A stretch of DNA of 64,000 nucleotides from Paenisporosarcina sp050269735 (GCF_050269735.1 NZ_JBNNIX010000006.1:62001-126000); one strand, 5' to 3'; shown: positions 28,277-37,499, counted from the stretch's first letter. Notes: generated by a model from the letters alone, not told the origin. Made by a program: numbers and translations.

Positions 28277-29293
28277 TTAAATTAATGTAAATATTTTTTC
28301 CGTTTCTATTTTATAGTCAGTACAATGGGAAAGATCTATAGAGTAAGAAACGTGAGATATACCAATTGGTAACATAGCTTTTGATAGTGTAGGAAATGAT
28401 CCCTTAACTTCATAGGCTTCTTCTCTAACAATATTAAACATTGTTTCTGTATACTCATTATCTTGATAACCACTTTGAACAAGGGAATCATTAAATTTTA
28501 ATAATAGCTGCGGCGAAAAACTACTAAAACCTTTTCGGAGTTCCTCTACCATTTCTTGCAGAGTTGTACCGAATGTATGACTAATCTCTAAGAAACATAC
28601 ATATAAACAAATATTTGGAATGGCATCACTTATTTTTAATTGATCTTCATTCGAAATGCGGATTTTACGATCTAGACGATCAACAGATGTTTTTATTTCT
28701 ATTCCCCATCCATTTGCTTTAAAGTCTATGCGATCACTTAACGGACCTCCCCATCCTTTTAATAAGAGTGGGGGATGGTCAGGATTTGATTTCATATATC
28801 TACTCATAAACCATAGTTCACCAAATAAACCTCTCTGTTGTTCATCGGATAATTTCTTGTAGCCTCCGCGCTTAAAGAAACTCCTCCACTTTTCTAAAAC
28901 TTTATATATGACAGTAAAAAGAGGTTCATCCTCTGTTTTCAACAAGATATGGTCGAAAATATTTTGCATAATCGTTTCAAACAAATCGCCTGTTTCAGAA
29001 TCTGCTTGCATAAACTCTAGAAAATAGCGCTCTTTTAGAGGGCCAAATGTATTGTGGTATTCCATTTTAATTATTAATCCATTCCATTTTGGTAATGCTC
29101 TCATTAGATCTTCATCCCATGGACCATCTTCAATTTCAATAAAAAAATAACGACGCCTAGTTGTTTTTTCCACTCCTGCAAAGGTGACAATATCATTTAG
29201 AAATAAAGGTAACATTGGCATAAGATCACTTGGATTATCATTATCAGCTTTTTCAATAACTTGTTTGAATATATCCATTACATTAGTATTCAT
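28277..29293 (-). CDS. PD-(D/E)XK motif protein of the Z1 module
   Basis: A 338-residue protein of the DUF4420 / PD-(D/E)XK family found beside Z1 genes. The nuclease core reads SDRIDFKANGWGIEIKTSV (about residues 188-206), giving D and E-x-K. It is expected to be the DNA-cutting subunit of the module. Its start overlaps the Z1 stop by four bases (ATGA) and the AIPR gene follows 17 bases later. Confidence 0.87.
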   Translation of the reverse strand: MNTNVMDIFKQVIEKADNDNPSDLMPMLPLFLNDIVTFAGVEKTTRRRYFFIEIEDGPWDEDLMRALPKWNGLIIKMEYHNTFGPLKERYFLEFMQADSETGDLFETIMQNIFDHILLKTEDEPLFTVIYKVLEKWRSFFKRGGYKKLSDEQQRGLFGELWFMSRYMKSNPDHPPLLLKGWGGPLSDRIDFKANGWGIEIKTSVDRLDRKIRISNEDQLKISDAIPNICLYVCFLEISHTFGTTLQEMVEELRKGFSSFSPQLLLKFNDSLVQSGYQDNEYTETMFNIVREEAYEVKGSFPTLSKAMLPIGISHVSYSIDLSHCTDYKIETEKIFTLI

Positions 29294-31926
29294 CTTATGC
29301 CTCTCGTTTCGTTGATAGATTTATTTTTCATATAGATATTGTTATTGATCTCTGTACTCTCATTGGGAAAAGCAATTGCAATTCCTATTGGAACAAGTTT
29401 TTCACTAAATCCAACGTCTTGCACTGATTCAAAAACAGGAGTATTCGGATTTAAAGGGTAAATAAATAGTTTAGGAATTGAAACGTTTTTAGATCCCTTA
29501 GTTTCATCAAATAAAGTTTGACCTGCAGCAACAATCGCTTTTACATCTACTCTATCGTTAGGACTTTTCCCATCTGACTTTTGCCCACGAACTACCGCAT
29601 AATTGAGAGATAGTGCTCCTAACTGCACTTTTTGAGCTTGAACACCATCATTAGGTATACCTTCTACAATAATGACTTTCCACTTTGAAAGTCTATCATG
29701 CTCTTTATTAAGTAAATTTATATATTCAATCATACTTTGTGGTGAGGATTTTGTTGCTTTTTCATAAGGATAGTAGTCCTTTAGAAACGTAAGAATTGCC
29801 TCAACTGGAACATCCTCAGCCACGTGATATTTTGTCTTCCCTTTTTCTTTTTTATCTTTTCTTTCAACTTCGAGAATATTGGATTGAATATCATTAATCA
29901 AATTTGATGCAACCTTCATATTGGTTTGATACGCTATTTTTTCTTTAGAGAAAAGTCTAGTCTGATGCATTTTTCCGCTATAATTTTGATATGAAGCTAT
30001 TGCGTTACGCATTTTCAGTGCACTAGTCAGCATCATTTTGGGATGAGCCATCATTCTAATAGCATAGTCACTGGGAGTTAAAATTTCTTCAGATAAGTTA
30101 TCAAATTCGCCTCGAAGTTCTTTCATTGCAACTGCTAGATGTTCGAAGTGAGATTGTATTTCATTGGAAGTATATATTCTGCAAAGATCTATATATGCTT
30201 TTCGGTAACCAAACCATCTCCCCATTTGCATAAGAGTGTCGTACATTAATGTATTTCGATAATAATAGCTAATTGTAAGTCCCTCTAAAGTTAATCCACG
30301 TGATAATTTATCTCCACCAATAGCAATTACATTTAACCCTTTTTCTTTGTAATTATGGTATTCGAGAGCGTCGTTACTTTCTCCATTAATCTCCATAACC
30401 TTAATTGTTCGGGAACTTTTCTTCATTTGTTGGAAAACAGATTCCCATTCAAATATCTTATATTCAGAACCCACTGCGGAGTTCCATTGATTAGTTTTTT
30501 TAACAAACTCTGACTCGTATAATTTTTGAATTTCTTTAATGTATTTGCTACTTGGATCGTACCTTACAGCATTTACTATATTACTAAACTCTGCTTCAAC
30601 CACGTCTTTTAGAGTGTTCTGTACTGAAGTAAATCTAGATGTATGGATAAGCATTGAATTATGTGTGTTTATTTGACCTCGTAAGGTTCTGATTGCAACA
30701 GTAATAAGAAATGCAAAAAGAGCTTCTCGCATTTTTGGAGGAACTACTGCCACCTTGTCGAATTGGTCTTTCTTTTTTATGTCATCGAACAGCTTTTGTT
30801 CTTCACCAATATCTATTATTAATGATGGACGATCATCGTCAGAGTCTTCATTTGTATTGAAAAATTCATCAGGTCCACAATAATCTTCAGGTTTTGGCAA
30901 TCCAATTAGAAAATCTTTAGGGTATAGATCTATTCCAGCATCCGAGTCCTCTTGGTCTATACCAATCAGAAGGTTCGCAAATGGTGTGGCAGTGTACCCT
31001 ACATACACTTTTTGATCAAATAGTGTAACAATTTCTCTGATTAGACGATTAATTGTTTTTGGGTCTTCCCCTTTCTTTTTATCACTTGTATCAATAGATG
31101 CTTGGTCTGCTTCATCGTCAATAATTAATGTAGGAATGTTTTGTCCATTAGCTTGTCCTATTAAATTACTTAATAAGAGTTTCAAATGTTCTAATACATC
31201 TTTATTTTTTTTCACAACTAATAAATTTCTTGTTCCACTTAAGCTATATGAAATATTTGATTTAATACCTGTAATATCTGCTTCAACAGTTGTTAAAGAA
31301 TGTATAAATTTTGTAGCACTATTTTCAAGAATTGTACCTACACCTAAATTATTTTTCCCTAAAACTTCTTCCTCTAATCGCAATTGGGTTTGTGCACGTA
31401 AGTCATTATGTATCCCTGATAGTACTATAACTAGCTTATATCCTTCATCGTATGCTTTATTAATTAATCCTGTGAAGTTTGCAGTTTTCCCCGATTGAAC
31501 ATATCCTAAAACAAGTCCTCTAAAATCAAATGGTTCATTAGATTTTGGATCTCCTATTGACCGTAAGATTTCATCGGTCGTCTCATCAATCGCTGAAACG
31601 GTAGATTGATCCCATCCTTTTAACTTTGTTAAATACTGCTGATATCTAACCCAATAAAATCGACTTTTTTTTGAAGATACATCATACCACCGTTGCTTTT
31701 CGCCAACTCTTAGAACAACAGATGTATGGCGGTACACTACACCAACGTACTTCATTTGAAGTTCGAGCTTCCAGTTCTCAACTTTTTTTGTTTCAATATT
31801 TTCTGTAAAGTATTTATCCATATAATCGCAAGTAATTTCAAATAATTCACTATCTGATTTTGAAATTGCAAAGGACTTAAAAATATTGAATTGTATATGA
31901 AACATATTAAAATAATTATCTTTCAT
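29290..31926 (-). CDS. Z1-domain SF2 helicase-like protein
   Basis: An 878-residue ATPase with the Z1 domain. Motifs: Walker A GYVQSGKTANF (about residue 145), DEAD-like box IIDDEADQAS (about 269), YVGYTATPFAN (about 308), Z1 signature GGDKLSRGLTLEG (about 540) and motif VI-like QMGRWFGYR (about 568). It is the motor of the module, working with a GHKL ATPase and nuclease. It overlaps the MORC-like gene by 11 bases and the nuclease gene by four. Confidence 0.92.
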   Translation of the reverse strand: MKDNYFNMFHIQFNIFKSFAISKSDSELFEITCDYMDKYFTENIETKKVENWKLELQMKYVGVVYRHTSVVLRVGEKQRWYDVSSKKSRFYWVRYQQYLTKLKGWDQSTVSAIDETTDEILRSIGDPKSNEPFDFRGLVLGYVQSGKTANFTGLINKAYDEGYKLVIVLSGIHNDLRAQTQLRLEEEVLGKNNLGVGTILENSATKFIHSLTTVEADITGIKSNISYSLSGTRNLLVVKKNKDVLEHLKLLLSNLIGQANGQNIPTLIIDDEADQASIDTSDKKKGEDPKTINRLIREIVTLFDQKVYVGYTATPFANLLIGIDQEDSDAGIDLYPKDFLIGLPKPEDYCGPDEFFNTNEDSDDDRPSLIIDIGEEQKLFDDIKKKDQFDKVAVVPPKMREALFAFLITVAIRTLRGQINTHNSMLIHTSRFTSVQNTLKDVVEAEFSNIVNAVRYDPSSKYIKEIQKLYESEFVKKTNQWNSAVGSEYKIFEWESVFQQMKKSSRTIKVMEINGESNDALEYHNYKEKGLNVIAIGGDKLSRGLTLEGLTISYYYRNTLMYDTLMQMGRWFGYRKAYIDLCRIYTSNEIQSHFEHLAVAMKELRGEFDNLSEEILTPSDYAIRMMAHPKMMLTSALKMRNAIASYQNYSGKMHQTRLFSKEKIAYQTNMKVASNLINDIQSNILEVERKDKKEKGKTKYHVAEDVPVEAILTFLKDYYPYEKATKSSPQSMIEYINLLNKEHDRLSKWKVIIVEGIPNDGVQAQKVQLGALSLNYAVVRGQKSDGKSPNDRVDVKAIVAAGQTLFDETKGSKNVSIPKLFIYPLNPNTPVFESVQDVGFSEKLVPIGIAIAFPNESTEINNNIYMKNKSINETRGIR

Positions 31927-33394
31927 CGTTTAATCCTCCAAATTTTTCTTCTATTACACGAGTAATCGTAAAACGATTAAACTTTTCCATAGAAGGTGTC
32001 ACTAAAATAATATTTACGATTTCTTCTGTAGTTGGATTATCCATTAAATCACTATACATATCCGACAATTGTAATACTAAGGCTCGCTCAATATCTTTTA
32101 GTGGTTGAATTTTATCTTCATCAACATGTGGAATTGCAATAATATTTGCGGGAGATCCTAGTTCAATTAACTTTAAGTACATTTGCAAATTTTTTAGCGT
32201 TTGATCATTAACTTGTTTTATTATTCTATCTAATAATGGATGTGTCCGATTGAGTTTGAAGGTTGTAGAATTGTCATTAGTCTCTTGTCTCCACGTATTT
32301 ACATTGCTCTTTAAATTAGTATCAGTAGAACTGCTTTGAGTTCGAAAATAAAAGACTTGTTTAGATAATTCACGTGTTTCTTTTGCCATGATTTTTAGTT
32401 GAGATTTTATTGAATCCGGAGGGTTAATAGTCGATTTTTTAATATCTACTTGCCAAATCTCATCTGATTTATTTGATATATCAATTCTTATTCGACCTAA
32501 TTGCGAAGCTTGATCTTTTGGAAAAATATCTAGCCAGTCTCCGAAAGTCAAAAGTCTGTTCTCTCTATATATATAAAATCCTTGCTGATCATTCCATCCT
32601 TTTGAGCCTCCAGCTCTTTTATACTCAACTTGATTAAAATATGAAGCATGAGGTAGGATGAAACAACTAACTTTCACTTTTCCTGCACCGTCGTGAAGCA
32701 CTCGAGGCCTTAAAGGGTTGGTATAATCATGATGACTTAGAAAGGGATCCCACGGTTCCACAATGTTATCATTTATTAAAATAGAGACACCCTGATTTAT
32801 TAAACTATGAAAAACAAATGAAATATGTTGCTCTATTTGATCTACTTTTTTATAAAAACTATTATCTAAAATAGGATTATCACCAGCTCGCATAAATCTA
32901 TCAAGTTTATCTATAAAAATAATTGTTCCCGATTGCCCTACTAATTCCACCATTCTCTCTTTTACTTCGATAGGTATTTGCTTGTATAACTCCCATTTGT
33001 TTGTTTTAGAAACATAGTCTAAATCCCAACATCTCTCTACAATTTTATTGTCTTGTTTACTTAAAACACTCAAGCGTTTTCCAAGTGAGAATGACGCAGT
33101 TTTCAATCCCATTCCAAAGCGTCCCAGCTCCTGATCTTCTCTACTCATTTGCGGGTCTTTGGATCCAATTGACATGGCAACTTGAATTTCCAAGTCATTC
33201 ATTCCTATTCCATCGTCAATGATCTGTATATATCCATCTCCATTGTTATATGAAAAAAGCAAATTAACATTCGAAGCTTTGGCATCAATCGAGTTATCTA
33301 TTAAGTCTGCTATAGCAGTTTTTGCATTATACCCAAGTGAACGTAATGCATTTATTACTGGTCGAGCAGCTGGTTGCGTTAAAATCATTTCCAT
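31916..33394 (-). CDS. MORC-like GHKL ATPase of a restriction module
   Basis: A 492-residue GHKL ATPase. The Bergerat fold is intact: N-box AIADLIDNSIDAKA (about residues 24-37), G1 IIDDGIGMND (about 58), G2 GRFGMGLKTASFSLG (about 91). An S5-like transducer region follows (WDLDYV..., IRIDISNKSDEIWQVDIKK about 295). Such proteins (paraMORC/MORC in prokaryotes) act as ATP-driven clamps in restriction systems with Z1, nuclease, AIPR and a methyltransferase. It starts the four-gene block; a terminator separates it from the methyltransferase gene upstream. Confidence 0.9.
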   Translation of the reverse strand: MEMILTQPAARPVINALRSLGYNAKTAIADLIDNSIDAKASNVNLLFSYNNGDGYIQIIDDGIGMNDLEIQVAMSIGSKDPQMSREDQELGRFGMGLKTASFSLGKRLSVLSKQDNKIVERCWDLDYVSKTNKWELYKQIPIEVKERMVELVGQSGTIIFIDKLDRFMRAGDNPILDNSFYKKVDQIEQHISFVFHSLINQGVSILINDNIVEPWDPFLSHHDYTNPLRPRVLHDGAGKVKVSCFILPHASYFNQVEYKRAGGSKGWNDQQGFYIYRENRLLTFGDWLDIFPKDQASQLGRIRIDISNKSDEIWQVDIKKSTINPPDSIKSQLKIMAKETRELSKQVFYFRTQSSSTDTNLKSNVNTWRQETNDNSTTFKLNRTHPLLDRIIKQVNDQTLKNLQMYLKLIELGSPANIIAIPHVDEDKIQPLKDIERALVLQLSDMYSDLMDNPTTEEIVNIILVTPSMEKFNRFTITRVIEEKFGGLNDER

Positions 33395-33540
33395 ATTTTA
33401 TACCCCTTAGCATTGTTTATTCCTTTTAACGGTGTAGTTTACAATTTTATGTATCTAGTTTCTCATGGACTGAGAGATATATCCACCCATCAGATTTTAG
33501 TAAATAGTTATTTAATTAAATTTTGTAATTATAATAAATT

Positions 33541-33576
33541 AAAAAGACAGTCGCAATTATTAGCGACTGTCTTTTT
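33541..33576. terminator. Terminator after the cytosine methyltransferase gene
   Basis: Perfect 14-base stem AAAAAGACAGTCGC / GCGACTGTCTTTTT with loop AATTATTA. The methyltransferase stop codon lies at its edge. It works in both directions and cuts the methyltransferase from the nuclease block. Confidence 0.85.
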
Positions 33577-35272
33577 ATACTTGCATTTTATCTAAGTAGT
33601 TTAATAGATGTTCAGCAACTGCTTTAGCTAATAAAGGTGGGACAGCATTACCAACTTGCTGGTATTGTTCATCTTTTCTACCCATAAATTCAAAGTTATC
33701 TGGGAACGATTGCAATCTTGCCGCTTCTCTTATACTCAAAGCTCGCGCTTTGCTTGGATGTTGCCACATTGATTTCCGAACATTTATTACTGTAGGTGAA
33801 GGTTCATCGTAATTCAATCTTAAATAAACCGTATTTTGAGTTCGAGAAGCGTCTTGATAACTCTCTTTTAATTTTTCCGGAAGACTGTGAAAGTTTTTCC
33901 CGCCTTTTTTCAATATATGCTTGAAACGCGCTTTTACTAATTCAGTACTCTTAGTATTCACATGGTTAAAGAGTAATGTATCATCAATATTTTTACGATA
34001 ATATTTAATTAAGTCACTTTGAATTTGATGATTTTCATAATTACTTGAACTATAACTCTCTAGTTCATGTTGCGGTTTAATTTCTTCTAAATCTTTTATG
34101 GCATCTTTTACAGTAAAGATTTTATCTGTTAATTTTTGAGGTAGTTCTATTGGTTGACTTGTTCCTCTTACTCCTAGCATCATAAATCTTTTTCTTCGTT
34201 GTGGAACACCGAATTCAGATGCATCAAGGACTTTACTGCTTACTTCATATCCATAATGTCTAAAGACTCTCTTTAAGTAATTAACTACGTTATAAGATTT
34301 CACCTGAATCTTAACAGTAAACTTATCTTCTTCATTTTCGATTTTAAATAAATTACAATCAATATTCTCATCCCTAAGTTCCTGACAACGAGTTAATAAG
34401 CGATTATATTCAATGAAGTCCATTAAATTACTTCTGAACGCTTTAGAATTACTTGGATTATTAAGTATTGATTCAAGAGATTCTATCCCTTTATCAAGAA
34501 TCGAATTGACATCTGAGTTTCCACCATCTTTTGCGTGTCTCAATAATTCAATTATTTCGCTTGTTTCTTGTTTTTCTTTATTTGTTTTTAATAGAATTGC
34601 TCCGGTTTTATTAAATCTACTCTCTATCGTTCTAAGCCTAGTAATTAAAACTGATTTTGACACGATAGGTTTGGGGACATCTTCAAGTCCTTTTAATCCA
34701 GAAATATATTTTTTTAAGTGAGGGCTCTCTGTTTCTAATAAAGCAATATAATCATCTTCATATAATGATTGCTCCGATTGACCAGAAATTTGATCAAGAT
34801 GGACTTTTGAACTAAAATCATTAAGATTTTTTTCATCATATTTCGTTACAAAAAATTTATGGACTGAGGATTCGATGGATTTTACATTCTCCATTAAAAA
34901 TGATACTGGTTTTATATCCCTAATAGCACGAACATATTCCTTTACTAGTTGATTGTTACCTGAAATAAGATAATTTTTTTGACGGTTTGCATTAGAAAAT
35001 CCTTGGCATGGTGGGCCGCCTACTACAACAGTATTATTTGATTTATAATTAAGCTTTTTAAAGTCAATTTGAGTTATATCACTTATTTTTGAATCCTCAA
35101 CTGACAATATAATGTCGGTTTTATTTTCATGGTTTTTAATGAATGTTTTTTGGGCAGCTTTATTAATTTCAACGGCTCCAATAACCTTAAATCTTCCGGT
35201 TTGGGTAAAGCCATTACTTAATCCTCCCGCTCCTGCGAATAGATCGACTAAGTCGTATATTTTTTCACTCAT
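33575..35272 (-). CDS. C5-cytosine DNA methyltransferase
   Basis: A 565-residue SAM-dependent m5C methyltransferase. Motif I DLFAGAGGLSNGF (residues about 9-21), catalytic motif IV GGPPCQGFSNANR (about 84-96, catalytic Cys in PPCQ), motif VI FLMENVKSIES (about 121), motif VIII QRRKRFMMLGVR (about 358), motif IX REAARLQSFPDNFEF and motif X QVGNAVPPLLAKA near the end. A large insert (about residues 150-340) separates motif VI from VIII and is longer than in small Dcm enzymes. It protects host DNA from the neighbouring nucleases. It has its own terminator and probably its own promoter. Confidence 0.95.
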   Translation of the reverse strand: MSEKIYDLVDLFAGAGGLSNGFTQTGRFKVIGAVEINKAAQKTFIKNHENKTDIILSVEDSKISDITQIDFKKLNYKSNNTVVVGGPPCQGFSNANRQKNYLISGNNQLVKEYVRAIRDIKPVSFLMENVKSIESSVHKFFVTKYDEKNLNDFSSKVHLDQISGQSEQSLYEDDYIALLETESPHLKKYISGLKGLEDVPKPIVSKSVLITRLRTIESRFNKTGAILLKTNKEKQETSEIIELLRHAKDGGNSDVNSILDKGIESLESILNNPSNSKAFRSNLMDFIEYNRLLTRCQELRDENIDCNLFKIENEEDKFTVKIQVKSYNVVNYLKRVFRHYGYEVSSKVLDASEFGVPQRRKRFMMLGVRGTSQPIELPQKLTDKIFTVKDAIKDLEEIKPQHELESYSSSNYENHQIQSDLIKYYRKNIDDTLLFNHVNTKSTELVKARFKHILKKGGKNFHSLPEKLKESYQDASRTQNTVYLRLNYDEPSPTVINVRKSMWQHPSKARALSIREAARLQSFPDNFEFMGRKDEQYQQVGNAVPPLLAKAVAEHLLNYLDKMQV

Positions 35273-35444
35273 TTGTGCAATATCCTTTCCAATATAAGAA
35301 CGTGTATTCTCTTAATTATTATATGCAGCATAACTCAAATAAGAGAAATAAGCAACCAGGTTAACGGATATTTCACTGTTTATATATATTCAGTCATATT
35401 AAATTGGTTCTCTTATATTAGGTATTCGCACTTCTTAATAAAAA

Positions 35445-35475
35445 AACAATCACGATTAAATCAGCGTGATTGCTT
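35445..35475 (-). terminator. Terminator after the 74-residue protein gene
   Basis: Stem AACAATCACG / CGTGATTGCTT (one mismatch) with a 10-base loop and flanking A/T runs; lies between 35486 and the methyltransferase gene. The 35280-35440 stretch upstream of the methyltransferase shows no other clear element. Confidence 0.6.
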
Positions 35476-35485
35476 TTAAAGTAGA

Positions 35486-35710
35486 TTAAGCTTTATGTCT
35501 ACTTAATATTTCATTGAGTTCTTTAATTACTTCTTTGCTCAGTTGAACAGACTGACTTACTTTACCTTTAATAGCTCTATCATCAGAACCAAAAGTATTG
35601 ATTTGAATAAAAGTTTCTCCATTTTGAGTCACTATATTGTATGTGGCTTCAACTTCATTGTGAAGTTTTGCATTTCTTGTTTCTTTGGTAATCTTGTTTA
35701 TTAGAGCCAT
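35486..35710 (-). CDS. Small conserved protein at the defence island border
   Basis: A 74-residue soluble protein with alternating strands (EATYNIVTQNGETFIQINTFG), a basic conserved-looking core SDDRAIKGKVSQSVQLS and a C-terminal helix. I recall close relatives beside restriction systems, often mislabelled as methionyl-tRNA formyltransferase because of chance similarity; no function is known. GAGGGGG-type site before ATG. It has its own terminator. Probable accessory or regulatory part of the island. Confidence 0.65.
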   Translation of the reverse strand: MALINKITKETRNAKLHNEVEATYNIVTQNGETFIQINTFGSDDRAIKGKVSQSVQLSKEVIKELNEILSRHKA

Positions 35711-35825
35711 TTAAAATTTCCCCCTCTCTTTTTTGGGTATTTCTAGTATAACGGAACCTGATCTAGAGATCTCCATTTGATGGAAAATTCTCATAAAACG
35801 ATAAAATGAAAGCAGTTGAATAACT

Positions 35826-36287
35826 ATGATCAAGAAAATCCTCCATATAGACTTAACACTTGCACAAACAATCCTTGCCATCCAACGTCCCTCTTATCAA
35901 ATCGAAGCAGACCTCATTGGATTCCAAGGCATCCCTGCTCTTTTGGAAACAGTCGATGACATCGTGGACAGTAAAGAAACTTTCATAGGTTATTACGAAG
36001 GTGATCAACTTCTTGGGGTTCTCTCTTATGAAGAAAATGAAAACGTCGTGGATATTTGCCGGTTGGTTGTGTCTCCCGCTTCTTTTCGTAAAGGGATTGG
36101 ACGTCAGTTGGTGAGTTACGTAGTGGAAGAAATACGGGGTTCGCGAGAGATGATTGTTTCTACGGGTTTAAAGAATATACCTGCAGTTACGCTTTATGAA
36201 AAGTTGGGGTTCAAGCAAGAGCGGACGATGGAAATTGCACCTGGCGTTCAAATTGTAAATATGCGTTTTCAAAGTGCTAATTTTTAA
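35826..36287 (+). CDS. GNAT N-acetyltransferase
   Basis: A 153-residue acetyltransferase with acetyl-CoA loop SFRKGIGRQLV (about residues 88-98) and the closing VTLYEKLGFKQERTMEIAPG pattern. Substrate unknown. It marks the right edge of the defence island, facing away from it. Confidence 0.87.
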   Translation: MIKKILHIDLTLAQTILAIQRPSYQIEADLIGFQGIPALLETVDDIVDSKETFIGYYEGDQLLGVLSYEENENVVDICRLVVSPASFRKGIGRQLVSYVVEEIRGSREMIVSTGLKNIPAVTLYEKLGFKQERTMEIAPGVQIVNMRFQSANF

Positions 36288-36366
36288 TATGTCCAACGTG
36301 TTCAACAAGGTACTCCACTGGTAGCAATCTCTAAAATATAGTAGAAAACACTTGAAAGAACGTGAC

Positions 36367-36394
36367 AAGCGGCCGAAATTGCATCTTCGGCCGC
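36367..36394. repeat. Hairpin repeat, copy B
   Basis: AAGCGGCCGAA, loop ATTGCATC, TTCGGCCGC: the reverse complement of the element at 21426-21455 with 28 of 30 bases identical. Downstream of the GNAT gene it may act as a terminator, though no T run follows. Confidence 0.65.
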
Positions 36395-36508
36395 CCCTAA
36401 CTATGCAAATGGTGGACAATTCTTTCGTAAACCAAATCCAATATATGAGGTTAATATCGGTATCCATGGCGCGTGGGAGGCACAACCGCCGTATGATTGC
36501 CGATAGTC

Positions 36509-36549
36509 AAAAGCAAAGCGAAGTGACATCGTCACTTCGCTTTGCTTTT
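36509..36549. terminator. Strong symmetric terminator
   Basis: Perfect 19-base stem (key part GCAAAGCGAAGTGAC) with a 3-base loop ATC, flanked by A and T runs. The 36290-36500 interval before it holds a short reading frame without a start codon (36368-36508, containing PNPIYEVNIGIHGAWEAQPP), perhaps a gene remnant. Confidence 0.8.
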
Positions 36550-36704
36550 TCATTTTTTCGGTTATGGTACAGCACTGTGCATCCCGGTAGTGCGCCTTGG
36601 GTACCGATTCTACTTTCGTTGGAAATGTGTAAGTTGGAAGAATTATTAGTAGAAGAAGTGTACGAAGATTCTTTAGATGAATTGCTGTTATTTCGCGGTA
36701 AATG

Positions 36705-36738
36705 ACCTCTTTAGTTGAATGGCTAAAGAGGTTTTTGC
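36705..36738. terminator. Terminator near the YolD gene
   Basis: Stem ACCTCTTTAG / CTAAAGAGGT with an 8-base loop and T run on the plus strand. It lies ten bases beyond the YolD stop on the minus strand, and can serve both directions. Confidence 0.6.
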
Positions 36739-36748
36739 TCTTTCAGAA

Positions 36749-37105
36749 TCAGGCCAGAACAAAGACGCCGACGAGTTCGTCGAGTGGCAGTTGGTGGATG
36801 CCGTAAGGGTCTTCGTATCGCAGGTACTGGTTGTTGGCTTCTTTGATGATGCCGCGGTGGTAGTGGATTTTGCCGCTCTTCCATGAAGTGAGGCGTGTTT
36901 CCATTCGGCTGATGAGTGCGCGTTCGATTTCTTCTTGCATCGTGTCGTAATCGAATGCGTCGAGTTCCGGTTTTTTAACCAGGTCGTGTTCTTCTTGCCA
37001 TTCGCGGAGTTGCGCGACGTGTTCCGGCAGCATCATGGCCGTCCACTTGATTTTGCCGCGATCTTTGAGGTCGCCTTGCATTTTTAATCCGCGGTTGATT
37101 TTCAT
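36749..37105 (-). CDS. YolD-like family protein
   Basis: A 118-residue protein of the YolD-like family: RGKIKWTAMMLPEHVAQLREW (starts about residue 16, split here) and the C-terminal strand set containing GIIKEANNQYLRYEDPYGIH, DELVGVFVL. YolD proteins in Bacillus accompany SOS-induced Y-family polymerases such as UvrX; none is present here. Its start shares a base with the stop of the preceding 74-residue gene (TGATG), so they are coupled and under the same LexA-type box. Confidence 0.88.
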   Translation of the reverse strand: MKINRGLKMQGDLKDRGKIKWTAMMLPEHVAQLREWQEEHDLVKKPELDAFDYDTMQEEIERALISRMETRLTSWKSGKIHYHRGIIKEANNQYLRYEDPYGIHQLPLDELVGVFVLA

Positions 37106-37329
37106 CAGATAACATCCTCCCTTTCTTTTCGAATCACGGGGACGACTGCTAAGACATTATCATAGTAAAACGTGCGCTTCGCTTGCTTCGTAAAACAGTA
37201 CGCCTGAAACGTGTCATGGTAGGCTTTGATGACTTTCACACGACGTTTGGTGATGTTTCCATCCTTCGCTAAATAGACCATTTCCAAAATATCGTGCCGC
37301 TTCATAAATTTCACGATGTTGTCTTTCAT
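37105..37329 (-). CDS. Small SOS-controlled protein upstream of YolD
   Basis: A 74-residue basic protein: IVKFMKRHDILEMVYLAKDG, then RRVKVIKAYHDTFQAYC and FYYDNVLAVVPV. The strand pattern resembles the small WYL-like domain of Bacillus proteins near YolD, which is inference. GGAGG ribosome site. It is first in the SOS-type operon with YolD. Confidence 0.7.
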   Translation of the reverse strand: MKDNIVKFMKRHDILEMVYLAKDGNITKRRVKVIKAYHDTFQAYCFTKQAKRTFYYDNVLAVVPVIRKEREDVI

Positions 37330-37351
37330 TCAAGCCGCCTCCTTTTTTATT

Positions 37352-37381
37352 ATTATATGCGAACATTTGTTCTTTAATCAA
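37352..37381 (-). promoter_or_regulatory. SOS promoter with LexA (DinR) box
   Basis: On the minus strand TTGATT (37376-37381), 18-base spacer, TATAAT (37352-37357). Inside the spacer lies a LexA box at 37360-37373, CGAAC-ATTT-GTTC on the plus strand, matching the Bacillus consensus CGAAC-N4-GTTCG in all but the last base of the outer pair. LexA would block the polymerase until DNA damage. Confidence 0.8.
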
Positions 37382-37464
37382 CAAAATTCAGATGGTAATT
37401 AGAGGATTTTTTACATAAAACAGTCCAATCGTCTTAAAAAGTATGTGCCAAGGCAATAAAAATA

Positions 37465-37487
37465 ACCCTTCAATTAGGTCGAAGGGT
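37465..37487 (-). terminator. Terminator after the phosphoesterase gene
   Basis: ACCCTTC pairs with GAAGGGT across nine bases; the minus strand continues with a T-rich tail. Confidence 0.6.
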
Positions 37488-37499
37488 CATCGTCATTTT

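Noticed and set aside
35280..35440. LexA-like box or C-protein operator before the methyltransferase
   Set aside because: GAAC-N4-ATTC is one base off a LexA half-site pair and no controller gene is present; not supported.
36352..36705. Plus-strand open frame of 117 codons after the GNAT gene
   Set aside because: It runs through the repeat hairpin and the 19-bp terminator stem, has no ribosome site and changes character along its length; only its last part (36577-36705) might be a remnant.
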